Notes under the pieces: generated by a model | Told to the model about the DNA's origin: nothing | Seen by the model: only the letters and a program-made list of their open reading frames with translations | Database searches by the model: none | Program-made: the position numbers and the translations under genes | Assembly: GCA_947649625.1 (NCBI GenBank) | Contig: CANSSJ010000019.1 | Span: 1-33,849 of the forward strand | Direction of reading: 5' to 3' | Length of the DNA stretch: 33,849 nucleotides | Source of the DNA: an uncultured Bacillota bacterium | GTDB taxonomy: Bacteria > Bacillota > Clostridia > Oscillospirales > Oscillospiraceae | Part shown: piece by piece, positions 24,257-31,605 of the stretch | How positions within the stretch are numbered: the first letter of the stretch is position 1 | Layout: every line of letters begins with the position of its first letter

Positions 24257-27200
24257 ATGAAACGAATGATTTCTCTTTTGCTTATAGCGGCTCTTGGTAT
24301 TTCTCTGACAGTCCCCGCTTTTGCCGCTCCTTCACGGGCAACATCTAATAGACAGGCGATAAAAGGCGTGGTTTATAGTCAAGAGTTTAAATCTGCTATG
24401 GACGCACGGCTCACCAGTATTTTAGCGAATAATGGGAGTTTAAATAAGGCATTTCTTTGGCGGACAATGGACAAGGTAGTAGCATCTATTGGCTACGGCG
24501 GTTTTGATTCCTATACAGATCTTTCAAAAGCACTTGCGACTGTCAATCGTGCTTTTGATTCGGCACGTGTCCATGGATTATGGCAAGATATGACCCAAAC
24601 TGATATTCGTCTTCTTGAAGTGGCGCTGAATGGTCCTTTTCGGGATTTAAATTGGATCATAGAACTTAATCCCACATACGGCTATCTGATTATTGAAAAA
24701 AATTCCGGTCTAGTCCTATGCAATAGCTCAGGAGCGTTTCCATATTACAAGGAAGTGGAGGTAACAGGCGGTAGCTCCCCGGACGGTTCCATAGACGAGC
24801 CGCTGGGCGGCAAGTGGGTGCGAGTGGACAAGGCGTCGAAGGTCTCCAACATCGTCAGTCAAGCCGTTCTGGATGATATCGTTGCCGGTCTCCAGGCCAA
24901 AGGCGAGCGGGTGAGCATGGCCTACTACGACGGCAATAAGTACGGCGGCATCCAATCCAAGACCCGCTACGAGAATGGTATCCCTATGGTCTACTGCGAT
25001 GAGAAATCCAGACCCTACCGGATGCAGCTCTCCGCCAGTGACTTCGCCGTCAACCAGGACAACAACTATTACACCGGCTCCAATAGCTCCGGCAGCTCCG
25101 GAGACACCACGATCTATGATCAGGGCAAGACGGAGAACAATAATCTGATCGACGTAGATAATAACACGATCTGGTTTCCGGACGGCACTTTGAACTATAT
25201 CAATAACCTGTTCTATGATGAATCCACCAAGACCTACTACGTGGACGCCCATCAGGAATATGACATAGATAATAACACTTACATCACCAACAACTACTAT
25301 TACGAGTACCATATTAACTATACCAGCATCACCTATATTGGAGCTTCCGAGGAATACAACAAGACCTATGAGCTGTATTACCAGCTCCCGGATGGCCGCA
25401 GCTCCGCCGACCTCACCGCCGAGGAGCTGAAGGCTCTGAACGTCAGCGTGGACGTGGTGCCCTATATCCGCAGCACGGACAATACCGCCCTGCGTTCCCT
25501 GTACCACTTTGACGGCAATGTGAAGGACAGCAGCTATTGGAATTACGCCACCTCCTTCGACTGGAAGAAGGGGGCCTCCATCACCTATCTGGAATCCAAC
25601 GCCTTTAACGGCTGCCTCTACCTGGACGAAACGGAGCATGAGTTCCAATTGACTCTGCCCAGTTCTCTGGCTTCCTCAGATTTTACCCTGCAATGGCGGA
25701 TGTACAATTCTTATACCGCCGCTCCGGTCTCCGATTCCTCCGTTTCCGCTGGAAGTACTTCCTTTTTTACATTCAGCGGTTCCTACATCACTTTTAATGG
25801 CACCCAGTACGCCGTTCCTGTGGGTAACTGGTACGAGGTCGCCCTGATCCGGACCGGGAACACATTGCGGCTGTACTTAAACGGACTTCAAGTGGCCTCA
25901 AAGTCATTCAGTAACTCGCTGGGAAATAGGTTGACATTTTCCTTTGGCGACCGGCGTCAGACCTACGTGTATTTGGACGAATTGCGTGTACTTAACTATG
26001 CTCTGGTCAAAAGTGGAGTTTCGTATACCCCTACCTCAGTCCCTTATGATACGAATCTCGCTCTGGTCCTGCCTGATTCTGTTACACCTGTAGCCGACGA
26101 GTATTGGTCTTTTTCTTCCAGCAAGAAGAATTTGCTGACACCGCTTGGGATGGACGCAGGGCCTGATGGTTTGCTTGCATCGGCAAATCTGGTGGTTGAT
26201 TCGACCGCTTACACAAAGTGGACGACGACTAAACTGAATCAGCATCTGCCAGGGATTGGAAATGTCTCCGATAAGCTAGAACAGTTTGCCGAGGGCTGCT
26301 ATCCGAAATTTTTTTACCGAAATGCATTTACTCAAATATCTGAGGACGGAACTGCTGTTCGCTTGGCCCGTAAGTCTGGTGCTCCTGTCAGTGTAGATGA
26401 AGCGATTTTTAGTAATGATGGCTCCTCTTTAACTTTCGGACTGTTTTCTCTGGTTTCGTATAGGAGTAAGGCGTGCGGCAGTCTTGTCTATGGCAATACA
26501 TATACGCTAAGTATGGTTGATCAGGCCGGAAATGTGGGGTCAGTCAGTTTTACCCTGAAATCTCCTGGTATCAGCGGGACATCATACCCCGTTAAATGGA
26601 TGGCAGACACTTCGTTTAATGGATATAAAATGGGGCTGTATGCTTCCCTTTATCACGCTTATCCCGGACTGCTTCTCGCCATCCAGCCTACTGCTAATGC
26701 GAAACCCTTTATTTACTTGGAACTGGTCGAGGGGGACTCCACTGACCTTGAGGCTGAGTATATAACCGCCGTTGCCCCTGTCAATTCCGATTTCAAGACG
26801 CCCACTCTGGCGGTGCGGACCGACCTGGAGATTACCGGCCACCAGATCGGCGGCGTCCGTCCCTCCCTTCCGGAGAAGGGTCTGGTCTGGGCCCTGGTGG
26901 AAGGCGGCCGCATGACCTCCCTGCAAATCTACAACGGACAAGCCTGGGAACAGGTGGACGGCCGCATCTGGACCGGCTCCCGCTGGGTGCCCTATTACGC
27001 CTATGACGTGCTGCTCCTGAAAGACCTGTACGACGTGATCGAGGGCGACCCGTCCCAGGAGTACATCTACACAGAACAGGGCTTCTGGTCCTGGTTTCAG
27101 CGCTCCTGGAATCAGCAGCTGATAACAAAGCTGGACGCCCTCCTGTTCGCGCTGGGCGGCGGCTCCGGTCCAGACGGTCCCGGAGGTTCCGGCGGCTCCT

Positions 27201-27607
27201 TCTTCAACAAGATCGGCGACGCCTTCTCAGACGGCCTCTCCGCCCTGATTAAAGGCGTCTTTGATCTGATCTCTATCGTCCTGGAGAAGATCCTCGGGCT
27301 GGCCAAAGAGCTGCTCTCCTTCTTCTTCGACTTCCTGACGGATTCCCTCATGTCCGCCGTCCGGGGCTTCTTCTCGCTGTTCTCCGGAACGGACGGCCCT
27401 CTGTTTGGCTTCTTCCAGCAGGAGGGCCTGGAGGACGAAAACGGAGAGCCAACAATGGTCGTTGGCCTGCCCTCCGGTGTGGCCGGTGTCTTCGCCTTCT
27501 TCTCCGGCGCTGTCATGGCCCTGCCGGTGGAGCTGCGCTCCCTGCTTATCTTTGGCGTTGCCGCTATGTTCCTGTTCAGCGTCTTCAAGATGGTCAGCCG
27601 CCACTGA
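24257..27607 (+). CDS. Large secreted adsorption/minor coat protein (pIII-like) with LamG-like domain
   Basis: A 1116-residue protein whose true start is the ATG at 24257 (GGGAGG upstream). It has a signal peptide ending around AFAA (residue 24), an unrecognised N-terminal domain (about 25-165), a Tyr/Asn-rich segment (about 255-360), and a concanavalin/LamG-like domain (about 414-586; FDGNVKDSSYW, WYEVALIRTGNTLRLYLNG, VYLDELRVLNYAL). A further beta-rich region follows, then a Gly-rich linker (about 967-982), amphipathic helices and a C-terminal membrane anchor (about 1093-1112). Signal, receptor-binding domains, glycine linker and anchor follow the logic of filamentous phage pIII. GC content changes sharply within the gene (AT-rich at 24257-24750 and about 25880-26780). 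Confidence 0.75.
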   Translation: MKRMISLLLIAALGISLTVPAFAAPSRATSNRQAIKGVVYSQEFKSAMDARLTSILANNGSLNKAFLWRTMDKVVASIGYGGFDSYTDLSKALATVNRAFDSARVHGLWQDMTQTDIRLLEVALNGPFRDLNWIIELNPTYGYLIIEKNSGLVLCNSSGAFPYYKEVEVTGGSSPDGSIDEPLGGKWVRVDKASKVSNIVSQAVLDDIVAGLQAKGERVSMAYYDGNKYGGIQSKTRYENGIPMVYCDEKSRPYRMQLSASDFAVNQDNNYYTGSNSSGSSGDTTIYDQGKTENNNLIDVDNNTIWFPDGTLNYINNLFYDESTKTYYVDAHQEYDIDNNTYITNNYYYEYHINYTSITYIGASEEYNKTYELYYQLPDGRSSADLTAEELKALNVSVDVVPYIRSTDNTALRSLYHFDGNVKDSSYWNYATSFDWKKGASITYLESNAFNGCLYLDETEHEFQLTLPSSLASSDFTLQWRMYNSYTAAPVSDSSVSAGSTSFFTFSGSYITFNGTQYAVPVGNWYEVALIRTGNTLRLYLNGLQVASKSFSNSLGNRLTFSFGDRRQTYVYLDELRVLNYALVKSGVSYTPTSVPYDTNLALVLPDSVTPVADEYWSFSSSKKNLLTPLGMDAGPDGLLASANLVVDSTAYTKWTTTKLNQHLPGIGNVSDKLEQFAEGCYPKFFYRNAFTQISEDGTAVRLARKSGAPVSVDEAIFSNDGSSLTFGLFSLVSYRSKACGSLVYGNTYTLSMVDQAGNVGSVSFTLKSPGISGTSYPVKWMADTSFNGYKMGLYASLYHAYPGLLLAIQPTANAKPFIYLELVEGDSTDLEAEYITAVAPVNSDFKTPTLAVRTDLEITGHQIGGVRPSLPEKGLVWALVEGGRMTSLQIYNGQAWEQVDGRIWTGSRWVPYYAYDVLLLKDLYDVIEGDPSQEYIYTEQGFWSWFQRSWNQQLITKLDALLFALGGGSGPDGPGGSGGSFFNKIGDAFSDGLSALIKGVFDLISIVLEKILGLAKELLSFFFDFLTDSLMSAVRGFFSLFSGTDGPLFGFFQQEGLEDENGEPTMVVGLPSGVAGVFAFFSGAVMALPVELRSLLIFGVAAMFLFSVFKMVSRH

Positions 27608-27621
27608 AAGGAGGCTTTACT

Positions 27622-27762
27622 GTGTTTGAAATTCTGGTTTTGCTCTACTCCTGGCTTCCTCCGCCGCTGGATATCATCGTGACCGGGGCTCTGGGCCTGT
27701 TCCTGATCTTCGCTCTCTTCGGCCTGATCGCCGTCATTATCGACATGATCCCCTTTAAGTGA
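27622..27762 (+). CDS. 46-residue membrane protein (minor virion protein candidate)
   Basis: A GTG start at 27622 behind AAAGGAGG encodes a small, very hydrophobic protein with one or two membrane helices (about residues 3-12 and 18-42) and the end IIDMIPFK. It is tightly packed between the adsorption protein and the next membrane gene. By size and position it resembles pVII/pIX-type minor coat proteins. It is too short to be found by ordinary length filters. Confidence 0.65.
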   Translation: MFEILVLLYSWLPPPLDIIVTGALGLFLIFALFGLIAVIIDMIPFK

Positions 27763-27775
27763 GGAGGTGCCCGCC

Positions 27776-28012
27776 GTGGCCGCTCTGGATATTCTGTCCT
27801 CTATTTTTACCGGCACCTGGGGTATCTTCGCCGGTGTGCCCGTCCCCGGCCTGGGCGTTTCCTTCGCTGACCTATTCCTGGGTGTTGTAATGATCAGGCT
27901 CTCCCTGGCTCTGCTCCGCTTTATCTTCGGTTTCGGCGGTGGTACCGGCTATCGCTCCGGCTCCACCAAAAATCCCAGAATATCCGATGACAGAAAGGAT
28001 GACAGCTTTTGA
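27776..28012 (+). CDS. 78-residue membrane protein of the virion module
   Basis: The GTG at 27776 is chosen because AGGAGG ends 8 bases upstream; a GTG at 27767 lies inside that site. The protein has a hydrophobic first half with glycine- and proline-rich turns (about residues 10-30), a second helix (about 35-52), and a basic, polar tail. Its stop overlaps the next start (TTGA). A minor coat or assembly role is inferred from position. Confidence 0.65.
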   Translation: MAALDILSSIFTGTWGIFAGVPVPGLGVSFADLFLGVVMIRLSLALLRFIFGFGGGTGYRSGSTKNPRISDDRKDDSF

Positions 28013-28518
28013 AATGGTTTTTTTGTCTGCTGCAATGTCTTCTTCTCGTATCTGCGCTGTTCCTTCCGGCCTACGCCGCCCAGGCTGGACAGCCGCCCCC
28101 GGAGGGAGAGGACCAGATCCTCACCGCTACCACCGAGACCGAAGGAAACAATATCACGGTGAATGTGACCCTGCCCCCTGTGTCTGCCTCTGAGCCTCCG
28201 GCTGAGCTGGAGGTTCCGGACGAGCCCATCCAGGACGCTGAGTGGAAAGTGGTCCCATACGCCACCTACGAGCTGGACACCCCCGCCCCGTCTGAACCGG
28301 AGGCCTCCACCCTCAAGGACACCCTGACTACCCTCTTCGGACCCTATATCCCCAGGACCCAGACGGTGACCGAGCGCCTGGAGGACGGCTCCAGCGTCAC
28401 CTCTACCCAGGCCGTCCCCGGCCTGGCCGGGCTGGACTGGCCTTGGCTGGCCTCTGTCGGCCTGTTCGCCCTCTTCCTCTACAGCTTGCTGCGCATGATT
28501 GGAGGTATGTTGAAATGA
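28009..28518 (+). CDS. Secreted, membrane-anchored virion/assembly protein
   Basis: A 169-residue protein with a TTG start at 28009 overlapping the previous stop, behind AAAGGATG. The signal peptide (KWFFCLLQCLLLVSALFLP, cut near YAAQA) is followed by a Pro/Glu/Thr-rich extracytoplasmic region and a C-terminal membrane helix (about residues 143-165; LASVGLFALFLYSLL). The topology is that of a processed virion protein. No family is recognised. The next gene's ATG overlaps its stop. Confidence 0.7.
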   Translation: MKWFFCLLQCLLLVSALFLPAYAAQAGQPPPEGEDQILTATTETEGNNITVNVTLPPVSASEPPAELEVPDEPIQDAEWKVVPYATYELDTPAPSEPEASTLKDTLTTLFGPYIPRTQTVTERLEDGSSVTSTQAVPGLAGLDWPWLASVGLFALFLYSLLRMIGGMLK

Positions 28519-28655
28519 TGACTGCCATGATCGACTACTCCGCCGCCATGCTCCAGGCTGTGGCTGATTTTCTCTCAGCTGAACCGATTGTCTACCTCTT
28601 TGCCCTTGTTCTGCTCTGCTTCATCTGCAAGGCCATTAAAATCCTGTTCTCCTAG
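28515..28655 (+). CDS. 46-residue membrane protein of the virion module
   Basis: The ATG at 28515 overlaps the preceding stop (ATGA), with GGAGG at 28501. The protein has a short amphipathic start and one membrane helix (about residues 24-42, IVYLFALVLLCFICKAIKI). It may be a minor coat protein; no family is recognised. Confidence 0.6.
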   Translation: MMTAMIDYSAAMLQAVADFLSAEPIVYLFALVLLCFICKAIKILFS

Positions 28656-28674
28656 GTATCCACGGCTTCGCCGT

Positions 28675-28683
28675 TGATATAAT
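28675..28683 (+). promoter_or_regulatory. Extended -10 promoter of the coat gene
   Basis: TGATATAAT at 28675-28683 gives a perfect TATAAT with TG extension, 22 bases before the coat ATG. There is no clear -35 box. It sits in the only gap between the small virion genes. Confidence 0.6.
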
Positions 28684-28705
28684 ATTTTGAAAGGTGGTCT
28701 TTTTT

Positions 28706-28891
28706 ATGACCGAAGGCGCATCCACCGCCCTGTCCGGGTTCCTGACCAACATCGGCACCGTGTTCACCGCCGCCACTGGCTGGATCGGTGAGGTTGTCGG
28801 CGTCATCATGGACACCCCCATTCTCCTGGTTCCCTTCGCCCTGGGCATCGGCTTCACGGCCATCCAGATGTTCAAGTCTCTCCGTGACTGA
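28706..28891 (+). CDS. Major coat protein candidate (pVIII-like)
   Basis: A 61-residue protein behind AAAGGTGG. A mildly acidic amphipathic N-terminal half (residues 1-35, rich in Gly, Ala, Thr) is followed by a membrane helix (about 39-54; PILLVPFALGIGF) and a short basic end KSLRD. That layout matches the mature major coat protein of filamentous phages. No cleavable signal peptide is evident. It is flanked by its own extended -10 promoter and a very strong hairpin, which fits the need for thousands of copies. Confidence 0.75.
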   Translation: MTEGASTALSGFLTNIGTVFTAATGWIGEVVGVIMDTPILLVPFALGIGFTAIQMFKSLRD

Positions 28892-28901
28892 CAGGCCCAA
28901 A

Positions 28902-28941
28902 GGGGCGGGGCGCACGCAAACGCAGTGCGTGCCCCCGCCCC
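28902..28941 (+). terminator. Strong hairpin after the coat gene
   Basis: GGGGCGGGG (28902-28910) pairs with CCCCGCCCC (28933-28941) and GCACGCA (28912-28918) with TGCGTGC (28926-28932), with one bulged C and a 7-base loop. There is no T-run, so it may act as a partial terminator or mRNA stabiliser that sets the coat to Zot ratio. Confidence 0.7.
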
Positions 28942-28965
28942 GCACCCTTTCTTGGAGGTATTCTG

Positions 28966-29667
28966 ATGCTCTATATCATTCTTATACTTATTCTGTTTCG
29001 CTGGCTGAGGCCGCCCATCCCGCCCAATGTCCTTAACGTCTATTTCGGCGTTCCCGGCTCCGGCAAGACCACCTTCGCCGCCTGGCTGACCAAACGCAGC
29101 ATGAAACAGTCCCGTGTCATCACCTGGGCTGAGGCCCACCCCGGGAAGTTCTCCGCATGGGTCCTCTCCTCTGGACTCTGGAAGCGCCGGGTCCCTGTCT
29201 ATTCCAATGTCCCCATCACCGGCGCTTACGCCCTGGACCCTCAGAAGGATATCGGAATCCATATGGTGGAGCAGGGCAAGGTCATCATTGACGAGGCCGG
29301 AATTGAATACAACAACCGGGCCTACAAGAGCTTTCCGCCCGATGCTGTCTACTGGTACAAATACCACCGGCATTACCAGTGTTCGGTGGACGTCTTTTCC
29401 CAGAGCTACGAGGATATGGATATCACCCTGCGCCGTCTGGCCCAGAATTATTTTGTGGTAAAAAAGTCCCTGCTGCCCTTCTGCGTCGTCTGCAAGCGTA
29501 TCCGTCGTAAAGTGGGTATAGACGACAACACCCACCAGATCATCGACAAGTACTATTTCGGTTTCCCTGTCCTGGACAGCCGCTGGGTTTTCTCCCCGCC
29601 CCTCTGGAAGTTGTTCAACTCCTTTTCCCGGAAAGAACTCCCGAGGAAAGACTGGGCCGTCTGGTAA
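28966..29667 (+). CDS. Zot-like morphogenesis ATPase (pI-like)
   Basis: A 233-residue P-loop ATPase that would drive extrusion of the phage through the cytoplasmic membrane. It has Walker A GVPGSGKTT at residues 28-36 and Walker B VIIDEAG at about 106-112, followed by EYNNRAYKSFPPDAVYWYKYHRH, which resembles the Zot/FtsK-like core. A short hydrophobic N-terminus (LYIILILILF) may anchor it; the C-terminal membrane helix of classical Zot is absent, so it is shorter than proteobacterial pI. The start has GGAGG upstream. Its stop is directly followed by repeat copy 2. Confidence 0.88.
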   Translation: MLYIILILILFRWLRPPIPPNVLNVYFGVPGSGKTTFAAWLTKRSMKQSRVITWAEAHPGKFSAWVLSSGLWKRRVPVYSNVPITGAYALDPQKDIGIHMVEQGKVIIDEAGIEYNNRAYKSFPPDAVYWYKYHRHYQCSVDVFSQSYEDMDITLRRLAQNYFVVKKSLLPFCVVCKRIRRKVGIDDNTHQIIDKYYFGFPVLDSRWVFSPPLWKLFNSFSRKELPRKDWAVW

Positions 29668-29720
29668 TGTAACACAGATAGATCTTCCGGATCTCGCTGC
29701 CGGCGTCACAGTTGTGTTAC
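29668..29720. repeat. TGTAACACA-ended element, copy 2 (53 bp)
   Basis: TGTAACACA at 29668 and TGTGTTAC at 29713-29720, enclosing AGATC/GATCT and a GCTGCCGGC core. The stop codon of the Zot-like gene abuts its left end; the transposase stop lies in its right arm. It thus forms the entire gap between two convergent genes. Confidence 0.8.
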
Positions 29721-30748
29721 GCCACCTCTGCCGGCATCTTCCAGCCCAGGATTTTCCTGGGGTAATGATTCAAAAAATCTGCCGCCGCCTGTACTTCCCT
29801 CTGAGAAACTTTGGTGAAATCCGTCCCCTTGGGGAAAAACCGGCGCATGAGCCGGTTGTGGTTCTCATTGGTCCCCTTCTCCCAGGCGGAGTAAGAATGG
29901 CAGTAGTACACCTCAAACCGTTTCCCGCCGAAAATGGACTGTGTTAAAAGCTCATACTCCAGAAATTCCGGTCCGTTGTCCGTGGTGATGCTTCGGAACA
30001 TCTCCCGAAACTGCCGCCTGCCCAGTTTCCGTTCCAGCCGGTCGAACACTGCCCGCACCGACGCCGCCCGTTTGTCCGGCAGCTTAAAGGCCAGCTCAGA
30101 CCGGCCCGCCCGGTCTGTGAGGGTCAGCACCGCCGCCCTGGTCCCGTCCTTCCCTACGATCAGATCAATTTCCTTATGGCCCAGCTCCCCTCGCCGGTTG
30201 ATGATCTCCGGCCTGTCCGCAATGGACGGCAGCAGCGGATGAGGTGACCGCCGCACTTTGTTCTTCCGCCGTTTCCGGTCTCCCTTCACCCAGAGGTCCC
30301 TATTGGACAGATTCAGAAATACCCGTTTGTCTATGTAGCTGTACAGCGTCCCCACGCAGATCGAAGAAGTGAATCCCTCCCGCCGGGCCAGCTCCAGCGC
30401 CACGGTGGGAGAACACCGCCGCCGCCTGTCCATTTTGCCGTCCTCCTGAACGCCCAGCATCTTCCGTTCCAGAAAATCGGCGTAGGTCCGATCCTTCCCG
30501 ATCTTCAGAGGCCGTCCTTTGGCCGTCTGGGCGTACTCGAATTTCTGCTGGGCCTTGTCCGCTGAGTATCGCTCCTCGTCATACCAGCCGCAGTCATGGG
30601 TATATTTGCCCCGCTCTATCTCGTTGTAAATCGTTTGGCGGCAGAAGCCCAGCTTCCGGGCGATCCAGCCCGGTTTCTTCCCGGCCTGGAGGTACGCCTC
30701 CAGCTTATACCGCTCATGCTCTGTCATGTAGTGCTGTTTTTTCGTCAT
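29717..30748 (-). CDS. IS30-family DDE transposase
   Basis: A 343-residue transposase with the IS30 N-terminal helix-turn-helix (MTEHERYKLEAYLQAGKKPG and IARKLGFCRQTIYNEIERG) and a DDE core: first Asp in HKEIDLIVGKDG, second in TTDNGPEFLEYE, and Glu in KGTNENHNRLMRRFFPKGTDF, about 39 residues later. The C-terminal NHYPRKILGWKMPAEV is a typical IS30 ending. The gene is intact. It may be a passenger insertion, or the phage's own integration enzyme, since it is the only recombinase-like gene in the prophage. The stop lies in repeat copy 2. Confidence 0.93.
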   Translation of the reverse strand: MTKKQHYMTEHERYKLEAYLQAGKKPGWIARKLGFCRQTIYNEIERGKYTHDCGWYDEERYSADKAQQKFEYAQTAKGRPLKIGKDRTYADFLERKMLGVQEDGKMDRRRRCSPTVALELARREGFTSSICVGTLYSYIDKRVFLNLSNRDLWVKGDRKRRKNKVRRSPHPLLPSIADRPEIINRRGELGHKEIDLIVGKDGTRAAVLTLTDRAGRSELAFKLPDKRAASVRAVFDRLERKLGRRQFREMFRSITTDNGPEFLEYELLTQSIFGGKRFEVYYCHSYSAWEKGTNENHNRLMRRFFPKGTDFTKVSQREVQAAADFLNHYPRKILGWKMPAEVA

Positions 30749-30796
30749 AGCCCACCAATCCCTTTCGTTGGCTCAAAGTTTCTGACCCTAAACAGT

Positions 30797-30824
30797 CCCA
30801 CCCACGACATAAGCCGTGGGTGGT
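30797..30824 (-). other. Hairpin in the transposase leader
   Basis: CCACCCACG (30798-30806) pairs perfectly with CGTGGGTGG (30815-30823) around an 8-base loop. It lies between repeat copy 3 and the transposase start, on the transcript side upstream of the gene. It could block read-through translation, as is known for some insertion sequences, or be a transposase binding site. Confidence 0.6.
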
Positions 30825-30829
30825 GCTAT

Positions 30830-30883
30830 TGTAACACATTTTTTGAACCTGGTTTCCGGCAGCTCGATTTGATTTGTGTTACA
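30830..30883. repeat. TGTAACACA-ended element, copy 3 (54 bp)
   Basis: TGTAACACA (30830-30838) and TGTGTTACA (30875-30883) enclose TTTCCGGCAGCTCGAT. The stop of the ribbon-helix-helix gene lies in the right arm. Copy 3 shares its core orientation with the reverse complements of copies 1, 2 and 4. Confidence 0.8.
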
Positions 30884-31163
30884 GTTTCCATTTTCCCGCT
30901 TCCTGGTTTATCACCGTTTCCAGGTTCCGCAATGTCTCTCCCAGCCTCCCAACCTGGGTGGTCATCTCCTGGAGCTGCTTTCGCTTCCGGCTGATCTCCT
31001 TCTCCAGCTGTTCCAGTTCCGCCTGTCTCCCCGGCAGCTCCCACACGCACCGGGTGACCAGATTCTCGAATTTCTCTGTGAAGGTTCTGCCCACCTGCCG
31101 GTCTATCAGCTCCGCCAGTTCGTCCGAAAACCGGATACTGCGGATATTATTTTTCTGCGCCAT
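30879..31163 (-). CDS. Ribbon-helix-helix/coiled-coil DNA-binding protein
   Basis: A 94-residue protein with a start behind AGGAGGG. Residues 5-40 (NIRSIRFSDELAELIDRQ and TEKFENLVTRCV) fit a ribbon-helix-helix fold, the beta strand being NIRSIRF; residues 47-90 form a charged coiled coil. This architecture is common in small plasmid and phage regulators and in accessory relaxosome proteins. It could control the phage promoters or act at the hairpin region or repeats nearby. It is downstream of a 50-residue gene on the same strand. Confidence 0.65.
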   Translation of the reverse strand: MAQKNNIRSIRFSDELAELIDRQVGRTFTEKFENLVTRCVWELPGRQAELEQLEKEISRKRKQLQEMTTQVGRLGETLRNLETVINQEAGKWKL

Positions 31164-31174
31164 GTTTTGCCCTC

Positions 31175-31327
31175 CTATTTATACTCCGCTCCCTTTTTCA
31201 ACTTCACAAGAATAAGATTGTTTCGGTCTGCTCCTTTGGCGATAGCCTGTGCAGCATACTCGAAGCAGTTTTTGCGGTACTTGTCTTGAAACAGGATTAG
31301 TCCGCTCGGCGTTTGGATTGTCCACAT
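31175..31327 (-). CDS. 50-residue prophage protein
   Basis: A short protein starting at an ATG at 31327 preceded by AGGGGG; a longer reading from 31387 would run through a hairpin arm and has no better site. It reads as a compact alpha/beta sequence (IQTPSGLILFQDKYRKNCFE, AAQAIAKGADRNNLILVKLKKG). No family is recognised. It is the first gene of the minus-strand unit that leaves the hairpin region and is followed 11 bases later by the ribbon-helix-helix gene. Confidence 0.5.
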   Translation of the reverse strand: MWTIQTPSGLILFQDKYRKNCFEYAAQAIAKGADRNNLILVKLKKGAEYK

Positions 31328-31343
31328 AGTCTTGCCCCCTTCT

Positions 31344-31597
31344 CCGGGCCAGCGCCCGGCTCCCAGAATCCAAAAGTGGTGAAGCACAGCCCGGCGGGCT
31401 GTGTGTCAACACAGCACACCGGACGATTAAACAGGGTCAAGGCTCGGCCCATCGGGCCGACCCACAAAAAAATTTTCCTGGCTCTTCGGAACCAGGAAAA
31501 ATTTTTTGCGCCTTGACGCTGGTTAAACATGTCCGGTGTACCGTCCCCCGCATGGGGGACTCCTCTTAAATCCCCGTCCCGCCTGCTGACGGCGGGG
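31344..31597. other. Hairpin nest, candidate phage origin / packaging signal
   Basis: At least seven stems lie in 254 bases with no gene: CCGGGC/GCCCGG (31344-31359), CACAGCCC/GGGCTGTG (31385-31403), a long-range ACACCGGAC/GTCCGGTGT (31416-31424/31531-31539), GTCAAGGC/GCCTTGAC (31436-31443/31510-31517), TCGGCCC/GGGCCGA (31444-31460), a 17-bp stem with one mismatch capped by C(TTCG)G (31465-31508), GTCCCCC/GGGGGAC (31543-31560), and CCCGCC/GGCGGG (31578-31596). Filamentous phages keep plus and minus origins and the packaging hairpin in one such intergenic region. Confidence 0.7.
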
Positions 31598-31605
31598 GAG
31601 AGGTT

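Larger units (their letters stand above)
29668..30883 (-). mobile_element. Possible IS30-type unit bounded by the TGTAACACA repeats (1216 bp)
   Basis: The outer ends of repeat copies 2 and 3 read TGTAACACAGATAGATC and (reverse complement) TGTAACACAAATCAAATC, so they can serve as inverted ends around the transposase. The total size fits the IS30 family. No target duplication is visible at the outer edges, and the same ends occur in copies without a transposase, so this is a hypothesis. Confidence 0.4.

Noticed and set aside
31416..31539. A retron msr-msd RNA, suggested by nested inverted repeats around a long hairpin
   Set aside because: No reverse transcriptase is encoded in or near the prophage, and the location fits a phage origin/packaging region better.
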